NCBI GenBank assembly: GCA_020638365.1
Contig: JACKIQ010000004.1
Coordinates: 1-64,000 of the forward strand
Reading direction: 5' to 3'
Source of the DNA: Rhodospirillales bacterium
GTDB lineage: Bacteria > Pseudomonadota > Alphaproteobacteria > Micavibrionales > Micavibrionaceae
DNA: 64,000 nucleotides
The notes beneath the pieces were generated by a model. It worked only from the letters and a program-made list of their open reading frames with translations. It was not told the origin of the DNA and ran no database searches. How positions within the stretch are numbered: position 1 is the stretch's first letter; each line of letters opens with the position of its first letter. The translations under genes were made by a program, and so were the position numbers. Shown here in pieces: positions 58,702-64,000 of the stretch.

Positions 58702-60939
58702 ATGGCCAGAAATAAGAACACTGCCCCCGCTTCGGAAATTATTGATCAGCAGTTCGGAGATATCCTCTCCGAAAAGTACCTCTCCTATGCGCTGTCGACG
58801 ATCGTAGGCCGCTCTTTGCCCGATGTGCGCGACGGCTTGAAACCCGTGCACCGCCGGATTCTCTATGCCATGCATCTGCTTCGGCTCCGCCCGGATCAGA
58901 AACACGTCAAATCGGCCCGCGTCGTCGGCGACGTCATGGGTAAATTTCACCCGCACGGCGACACGGCGATCTACGACACGATGGTCCGCGTTGCGCAGGA
59001 CTTCGCGCAGCGTTATCCGCTGGTGGACGGGCAGGGAAACTTCGGTAGCATTGACGGCGATAACGCCGCCGCCATGCGTTACACGGAAGCCCGCCTGACC
59101 GAAGTCGCGCTCCTTCTGCTCGAAGGCATAGAGGAAAACGCGGTGGACTTCCGCCCGACTTACGACAATCAGAACGTCGAACCTGTGGTCCTTCCCGGCG
59201 GATTCCCGAACCTTCTGGCTAACGGCTCAAGCGGGATTGCGGTCGGCATGGCCACCAACATCCCCCCGCACAACGTCGCCGAACTCTGCGAAGCGATGGA
59301 ATTGATGCTTGAAACCGACCCGAGCGTCAAAGACCTCGTCAAAATCGTCAAGGGACCTGATTTTCCGACCGGCGGGATTCTGGTTGAAAGCAAGGAAGAG
59401 ATTCTCAAAGCTTACGAAACCGGAAAGGGAGCCTTCCGCACGCGCGCCAAGTGGCACAAGGAGGAGCTCAAGCAGGGCGCCTATCAGATCGTGGTAACCG
59501 AAATTCCCTATCTGGTCCAGAAAGACAAGATGGTCCAGCGTCTCGGCGAGTTGATCGAAACAAAAAAAATCCCGATGCTCGACGACGTACGCGACGAGAG
59601 CGCTGAGGATATTCGCCTCGTTCTCGTACCCAAAAGCCGGAACGTTGAACCGGAACTCTTAATGGAGGCGCTTTTCCGAGCCTGCGATCTGGAAACGCGT
59701 TTCAGTCTGAACCTCAACGTGCTTGAAGGCGGCCGCATCCCGAAGGTCATGAGCCTGAAGGAAGCCCTGCAGAACTGGCTGGACCACCAGCAGGACGTAC
59801 TCGTACGCCGCTCACAGTTCCAGCTCGAAAAACTGCTCAAGGATATCGAACGCCTTCAGGGTTTCATGCTGATTTACCTGAACGTCGACAAGGTCATCAA
59901 GATCATCCGCTTCGACGATCACCCGAAGGAAAAACTTATCAAGACCTTCAAGCTGAGCGAATATCAGGCCGAGGAAATTCTCAACATGCGCCTGCGCCGC
60001 CTGAACAAGCTGCAGGAAATCGAAATCAGGAAGGAACTTGAAGACAAGGAAAAGGAACGCGACCGCCTTGATAAACTCATCAAGTCCGAAGCGCGCCAGT
60101 GGACGCATATCAAAAAGCAGATCGGCGAACTGAAAAAGACGTTCGGGGCGGACACGAAGCTTGGAAAACGCCGCACGAAAATCGGCAAGCCGCCCGCGCC
60201 GATCACCGTCGACCTGAACGAAGCCATGATCGAAAAGGAGCCTGTCACGGTGATATGCTCCGATAAGGGCTGGATACGGGGCATGAAGGGCCACGGCCAT
60301 AATCCCAAGGACTTTAAGTATAAGGATGGCGACCGCGGGCGTTTTACGCTGGAGGCTCAGACCACGGACAAGATCGTGATCTTCTCAACCAACGGGCGAT
60401 TCTATACGCTGGGCTGCGACAAGCTGCCCTCGGCGCGCGGTTTCGGCGAGCCGGTGCGTCTGATGGTCGATATCCCGAATGATGCCGATATCACTAACAT
60501 CATGGTCTTCCGCCCCGGAACAAAAATTCTTGTGGCCGCAACGGACGGACGCGGCTTTATCGTCCCCGCCGACGACGTTCTGGCCCAGACCAAGAACGGG
60601 AAACAGATTCTCAACGTCTCCGGCAAGGTCGAGGCCGCGGTCTGCCGTTACGTGGAGGAGGGCGACGACCACATCGCGGTCATCGGCCGGAACCGAAAGA
60701 TGCTGGTTTTCGAAATGACCGAGCTTCCGGTCATGAGCCGCGGTAAGGGCGTCCGTCTCCAGAAATTCAAGGATGGCGGTCTATCCGATGCCAAGACCTT
60801 CAACTGGGCCAAAGGCCTGTCCTTTAAATACGGCGCGGGCGAAACACTGGTCGGCGACCTCAACCCGTGGGTCGGCCAACGCGCAACGGCAGGCCGCATG
60901 CCCCCCAACGGCTTCCCCAAAACCAATAAGTTTGATTAA
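58702..60939 (+). CDS. parC: DNA topoisomerase IV subunit A
   Basis: ParC (745 residues), the DNA-cutting subunit of topoisomerase IV that unlinks daughter chromosomes. Catalytic Tyr127 sits in AAMRYTEARLTE. The quinolone-region motif GKFHPHGDTAIYD has Thr88 and Asp92 at the positions corresponding to E. coli Ser80 and Glu84. The coiled tower region is near 440-480 and the C-terminal domain has short GyrA-like repeats. It is shorter than GyrA, as expected for ParC. The ATG at 58702 is preferred over a TTG at 58693. parE is not in the window. Confidence 0.95.
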   Translation: MARNKNTAPASEIIDQQFGDILSEKYLSYALSTIVGRSLPDVRDGLKPVHRRILYAMHLLRLRPDQKHVKSARVVGDVMGKFHPHGDTAIYDTMVRVAQDFAQRYPLVDGQGNFGSIDGDNAAAMRYTEARLTEVALLLLEGIEENAVDFRPTYDNQNVEPVVLPGGFPNLLANGSSGIAVGMATNIPPHNVAELCEAMELMLETDPSVKDLVKIVKGPDFPTGGILVESKEEILKAYETGKGAFRTRAKWHKEELKQGAYQIVVTEIPYLVQKDKMVQRLGELIETKKIPMLDDVRDESAEDIRLVLVPKSRNVEPELLMEALFRACDLETRFSLNLNVLEGGRIPKVMSLKEALQNWLDHQQDVLVRRSQFQLEKLLKDIERLQGFMLIYLNVDKVIKIIRFDDHPKEKLIKTFKLSEYQAEEILNMRLRRLNKLQEIEIRKELEDKEKERDRLDKLIKSEARQWTHIKKQIGELKKTFGADTKLGKRRTKIGKPPAPITVDLNEAMIEKEPVTVICSDKGWIRGMKGHGHNPKDFKYKDGDRGRFTLEAQTTDKIVIFSTNGRFYTLGCDKLPSARGFGEPVRLMVDIPNDADITNIMVFRPGTKILVAATDGRGFIVPADDVLAQTKNGKQILNVSGKVEAAVCRYVEEGDDHIAVIGRNRKMLVFEMTELPVMSRGKGVRLQKFKDGGLSDAKTFNWAKGLSFKYGAGETLVGDLNPWVGQRATAGRMPPNGFPKTNKFD

Positions 60940-60996
60940 AAAAAATTCCCTGTCTTTCCCGAGAAGGCGGCAAAACCGCGCGGAAAGATCAGGGAA
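60938..60996 (-). terminator. Strong hairpin terminator between parC and motB
   Basis: TTCCCTG-TCTTTCC (60946-60959) pairs with GGAAAGA-T-CAGGGAA (60982-60996), with one bulged base. An inner GCGG/CCGC stem lies in the loop. On the minus strand it is followed by eight T residues. The right arm overlaps the last codons of motB. It may also stop parC transcripts. Confidence 0.82.
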
Positions 60997-62077
60997 AATC
61001 GACCGCGCCCGGCGTTTTGCGGAATGTCCCGATCGGGCGCATCGGCGGTCTCTCGCCCGGTTCCCCTGTATCTTCTGTACCGTCCTCATTGAAACCCTCG
61101 CCGAACGGGTTTTCGTCTTCCGCCCCTGCGCCACCTTCACCGTCCACGGTTCCTTCGGCTCCATCCTCTCCCTCATCCTCTTCCGGGGGCAGGGGATTGG
61201 TCAGTTCCTCTTTTAACAGGATGATCGTAATCCGCCTGTTTCGGGCATCCGAAGGATCTTCGGCGATCAAAGGCTCGGTATCGGCCTTGCCCATAACGTT
61301 ATTCAGCCGGTCGGCGGGCATCCCGGTATCGAGGATCACCCGGCGGCTTGCATTCGCCCGGTCCGCCGAAAGCTCCCAGTTGGTATAGCTGGCGCCCGCG
61401 CCGAACTTCACGCTGTCCGTATGCCCGCGCACCGAAAGCTCGTTGGGCATACCCAGAATAACCTCGGTGATCTGCTTGAGCAGCGCCTCGGTCTTGGGGA
61501 ACATCTTAGCGCTGCCCGAGGGGAACATCGGCTCGCCTTCCTGATCGACGATCTGGATCCGCAACCCCTCCGGCGTCATGTCGATAATCAGGTTCTTGGC
61601 AAGTTTCGCCAGTTCGGGATTTTTCTGGATCGCCTGCTTGAGTTTTTGCTCGGCCTCCTTGAAGCGCTTCTTTTCCTCTTTCTCACGCGCAATTTCTTTG
61701 GCCGATTTTTTCAGATTGACTTTCGATTGGCTGTCCGTCCCCCGCAGCCTCTCCTTGTTGACCTGCATGGGTGTCAGCGGATTCTGCGTCGAAGCCATAG
61801 CCCCCTGCGGCGACATGGTCAGCCCGCCCATAACCCCGCCCGCGCCGCTGGTATCCTGCGAAACCTTGGGATGCGTGGGATCGAAATAGTTGGAAATGGC
61901 GTTCTTCTGCTCGTCCGTGGCGACGTTCAAAAGCCACAGCAGAAGAAAGAACGCCATCATAGCCGTCACGAAGTCGGCATAGGCGACCTTCCACGCCCCT
62001 CCGTGATGACCGCCCCCCTGAACGATCTTCTTGACGATAATCGGTTGCTCGTTTTCTTTTTTGGCGGCCTCGGCCAC
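60989..62077 (-). CDS. motB: Flagellar motor protein MotB
   Basis: Stator subunit (362 residues) anchoring MotA to peptidoglycan. The N-terminal transmembrane segment VAYADFVTAMMAFFLLLWLLN carries Asp35, the proton-binding residue. A basic/Gln-rich linker and a plug-like region follow. The OmpA-type peptidoglycan-binding domain (~195-300) has LSVRGHTDSVKFG and NWELSADRANASRRVI. The last ~65 residues are acidic low complexity (PPEEDEGEDGAEG). It lies 31 bases after motA. Confidence 0.95.
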   Translation of the reverse strand: MAEAAKKENEQPIIVKKIVQGGGHHGGAWKVAYADFVTAMMAFFLLLWLLNVATDEQKNAISNYFDPTHPKVSQDTSGAGGVMGGLTMSPQGAMASTQNPLTPMQVNKERLRGTDSQSKVNLKKSAKEIAREKEEKKRFKEAEQKLKQAIQKNPELAKLAKNLIIDMTPEGLRIQIVDQEGEPMFPSGSAKMFPKTEALLKQITEVILGMPNELSVRGHTDSVKFGAGASYTNWELSADRANASRRVILDTGMPADRLNNVMGKADTEPLIAEDPSDARNRRITIILLKEELTNPLPPEEDEGEDGAEGTVDGEGGAGAEDENPFGEGFNEDGTEDTGEPGERPPMRPIGTFRKTPGAVDFP

Positions 62078-62108
62078 AGCTTAACCTCCGCTCCTGCTCA
62101 AACGCCGT

Positions 62109-62993
62109 TTAGAAGGCAGGCGTTTCGTTCAGTTTTTCTTCAAGCTCCTGAAAGGTCGGCTGCACGTCATGGGGAAGCAGCTTGCGCGGAAACTCGACCG
62201 CAACTTGGGGCGCCGCGCCGTTCAGGAACGCAATGATCCCGGTTTTAAGGCATTTGTAATAGGTGACTTCCGTCTCCGCCTTTGCGGTCATCGCCCCGGC
62301 GATCGGCGCAACGAAAGCATAAGACAGCCACACCCCGAGGAACGTTCCCACCAGCGCCCCGCCGATAAGTTTACCCAGAACCTCAGGCGGCTCGGAAATG
62401 GATGCCATCGTCTTGATAACCCCGAGAACCGCAGCAACGATCCCCAAAGCGGGAATCCCGTCCGCCATCGCCTGCACCGCGTGTCCCGGATGCCCCTCAT
62501 GGTGTGATATAACCTCGATCTCGGCGTCCATCAGGGCTTCGAGCTGGAACGGGTTCTCGTTCCCAAGGGAAATAATCCGAAGGTAATCGCAGAAAAAAAC
62601 GATTGCGTTGTGATTATGCTGGAACGTAGGAAAAGTCTTGAACAGTTCGCTTTCCTCCGGGTTCTCGATATGCTGCTCGATCGCCAGCCAGCCTTTCGAA
62701 CGCGCCAGTTTGAACACGGCGAACATCATGCAGAGCAACTCCGTGTAATCGTCCTTTGAATAGGCGGATGGCTTGGTCAGGGCGCTCATATACCGCGCTG
62801 ACCCTTTGATGACGTCCATTGAGTTTGCGATCAGGAACGCGCTGACCGCGCATCCCATGATGATAACGATCTCCCCCGGCGCGGCGGGCAGGATCGCCCC
62901 CGTCACCAGATGCATGGCCTTCTCGAACCCGGCGGTAAGGACAAGACCGCCGAATGTAGAACCTAAAACAAGAAGAAGGCCAAGTAACTTCAT
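62109..62993 (-). CDS. motA: Flagellar motor protein MotA
   Basis: Stator channel subunit (294 residues) with four transmembrane segments (residues ~3-22, 34-52, ~190-210 and ~215-235). It has PSAYSKDDYTELLCMMFAVFKLARSKGW in the cytoplasmic loop and ADGIPALGIVAAVLGVIKTM with GALVGTFLGVWLSYAFVAPIA, the conserved MotA pore segment. It is of the alphaproteobacterial/H+ class. It is first in the motA-motB operon; no flagellar sigma-28 site was found upstream. Confidence 0.95.
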   Translation of the reverse strand: MKLLGLLLVLGSTFGGLVLTAGFEKAMHLVTGAILPAAPGEIVIIMGCAVSAFLIANSMDVIKGSARYMSALTKPSAYSKDDYTELLCMMFAVFKLARSKGWLAIEQHIENPEESELFKTFPTFQHNHNAIVFFCDYLRIISLGNENPFQLEALMDAEIEVISHHEGHPGHAVQAMADGIPALGIVAAVLGVIKTMASISEPPEVLGKLIGGALVGTFLGVWLSYAFVAPIAGAMTAKAETEVTYYKCLKTGIIAFLNGAAPQVAVEFPRKLLPHDVQPTFQELEEKLNETPAF

Positions 62994-63159
62994 GACAGCA
63001 AAACCGGAGCCCGATCGTCAAAAGCAAATAAAAAACAGGGATTACGCAGAGAAACAACGGCAAGTACTACCGGCCGGACACAGCAGGAACGGAAATATTT
63101 TCGAATCTTTATGTAAGACACGCAAGGGACGCTGGAAACAAAACCAAAGTTTTAGGCAG

Positions 63160-64000
63160 TTATTTTCCGGCCAGAACACGCGCAGCGTCAAGTGCGCCAT
63201 ACGACAAGATGCCGTCCGCCCCGGCCCGCTTGAATGACATCAGCGTTTCCATCAGGCACGATTCGTAATCCAGCCAACCTTGCGCTCCGGCCGCGCGCAG
63301 CATCGCGTACTCGCCGCTGACATGGTAAGCGAAGGTCGGAACGCCGAAGCTTTCCTTTACGCGGCGTACGATATCCAGATAGGGAAGGCCGGGTTTGACC
63401 ATGACCATATCCGCTCCTTCGGACAGGTCGAGCGCAACCTCCCGCAGCGCCTCGTCCGAATTGGCCGGGTTCATCTGGTAGGTTTTCTTGTCTCCGCTTA
63501 GGCAGCCTTTGGACTGCACAGCATCGCGGAACGGCCCGTAAAAAGCAGAAGCGTACTTGGCGGCATAGGACAGGATCAGCGTATCCTTGCATCCGCCGCG
63601 CTCCAGAGCGTCGCGGATAGCGCCGACCCGCCCGTCCATCATGTCCGAAGGCGCGATGATATCCGCCCCTGCCTCAGCCTGCACCAGAGCCTGACGGCAT
63701 AGAATCTCGACTGTCTCGTCGTTAAGGATGACGCCGTCTTTCAAAAGTCCGTCATGCCCGTGACTGGTGTAGGGATCGAGCGCGACATCGGTGATGATCC
63801 CGATATCCGGGACAGCTCTCTTTATGGCGAAAACAGCCCGGCAGATAAGGTTCTCTGAATTGCACGCCTCGCGCCCGTCCTCGGTTTTTTTTGCCTGAGG
63901 CGTGATCGGGAAAAGGGCGACAGCGGGAATGCCCAGCCCCCGTGCCTCTTTGACCGCCTCGGTCGCAAGGTCAATGCTAAGCCTTTCGACGCCCGGCATG
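63160..64000 (-). CDS. hemB: Delta-aminolevulinic acid dehydratase, 5' end outside window
   Basis: Porphobilinogen synthase of heme synthesis (280 residues present of about 330). The reading frame continues past the window edge, and the Met at 63999 corresponds to an internal MPGV. The Schiff-base lysines lie in SYAAKYASAFYGPF and MVKPGLPYLDI. The metal region reads ALDPYTSHGHDG with no cysteine triad, so it should be the Mg/K-dependent form rather than the zinc form. The stop is followed by 166 non-coding bases before motA. Confidence 0.96.
   Translation of the reverse strand, partial: MPGVERLSIDLATEAVKEARGLGIPAVALFPITPQAKKTEDGREACNSENLICRAVFAIKRAVPDIGIITDVALDPYTSHGHDGLLKDGVILNDETVEILCRQALVQAEAGADIIAPSDMMDGRVGAIRDALERGGCKDTLILSYAAKYASAFYGPFRDAVQSKGCLSGDKKTYQMNPANSDEALREVALDLSEGADMVMVKPGLPYLDIVRRVKESFGVPTFAYHVSGEYAMLRAAGAQGWLDYESCLMETLMSFKRAGADGILSYGALDAARVLAGK

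Noticed and set aside
58951..58977. Thr88/Asp92 in the ParC quinolone region as acquired resistance
   Set aside because: Related residues occur naturally in many lineages; without a susceptible reference strain no claim is possible.
62994..63159. Flagellar sigma-28 promoter upstream of motA
   Set aside because: A TAAAACTT word is present on the minus strand but no GCCGATAA-like -10 follows at the proper distance.
1..64000. CRISPR array, prophage, toxin-antitoxin or known defence island
   Set aside because: No regularly spaced repeats of CRISPR size, no phage structural genes and no recognisable defence proteins were seen in the coding content.

Overview
The window is a densely coded, moderately GC-rich chromosome segment of a Gram-negative bacterium, most probably an alphaproteobacterium. 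Supporting signs are the PhaR/phasin/PhaC storage genes, a DUF465 (YdcH-like) protein, a DUF882 protein, a ribbon-helix-helix (RHH_4-type) protein, an EnvZ/OmpR-like pair, CsaA and the RecX/RecO/ParC set. I cannot place it more finely. Metabolism looks like a respiring, nitrate-reducing, poly-hydroxybutyrate-storing, motile cell. No CRISPR array, tRNA, rRNA, complete insertion sequence or recognisable defence system was found.

Region 1 (1-14231) is a nitrate-respiration and molybdenum-cofactor block. It holds narG (5' end outside the window), narH, narJ, narI and a cytoplasmic parvulin-type isomerase in one tightly overlapped operon, followed by nnrS. A DNR-type Crp/Fnr regulator lies on the minus strand. 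Divergent from it is a moa operon: moaA, a fused moaC-moaB, moaD, moaE, mobA, a small unknown gene and a TSUP exporter. Between the two sits a perfect TTGAT-N4-ATCAA box, spaced for a class II promoter, followed by a structured leader that may be a Moco riboswitch. Cofactor supply would thus be tied both to anoxia or NO and to cofactor level.

Region 2 (14232-22847) begins with an AT-rich patch carrying an orphan membrane protein. Next is an unrecognised 673-residue protein with four C-terminal Cys-Tyr-Ala-Asp-Asp repeats behind a near-consensus promoter. Then come ilvE, a two-component pair, another unknown protein, csaA and a phasin. Region 3 (23155-34582) holds a large PAS histidine kinase, recX, an ABC-2 permease without its ATPase, two lipoproteins, trkH, a DJ-1-like protein lacking the usual cysteine, prfB with its programmed frameshift, and a long exported coiled-coil protein.

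Region 4 (34668-39213) is the PHB cluster: phaR, phaC, phaA and phaB, followed by a cyclic-nucleotide-binding protein. Region 5 (39300-47633) holds AsmA, a three-gene minus-strand operon (methyltransferase-like protein, RHH protein, membrane protein), and the purE-purK-fumC operon. Region 6 (47803-64000) is mostly housekeeping: a group III phosphofructokinase, two PH-domain membrane proteins, ilvD broken by a one-base insertion, an L,D-transpeptidase and a DUF882 protein, folK-folP, a histidine phosphatase, aspartate dehydrogenase, recO, parC, motA-motB and the 3' part of hemB.

The least explained items are the Cys-Tyr-Ala-Asp-Asp repeat protein, the AT-rich patch, and the overlapping methyltransferase-like/RHH/membrane trio. 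The best-supported regulatory finding is the FNR-type box plus structured leader in front of the moa operon.
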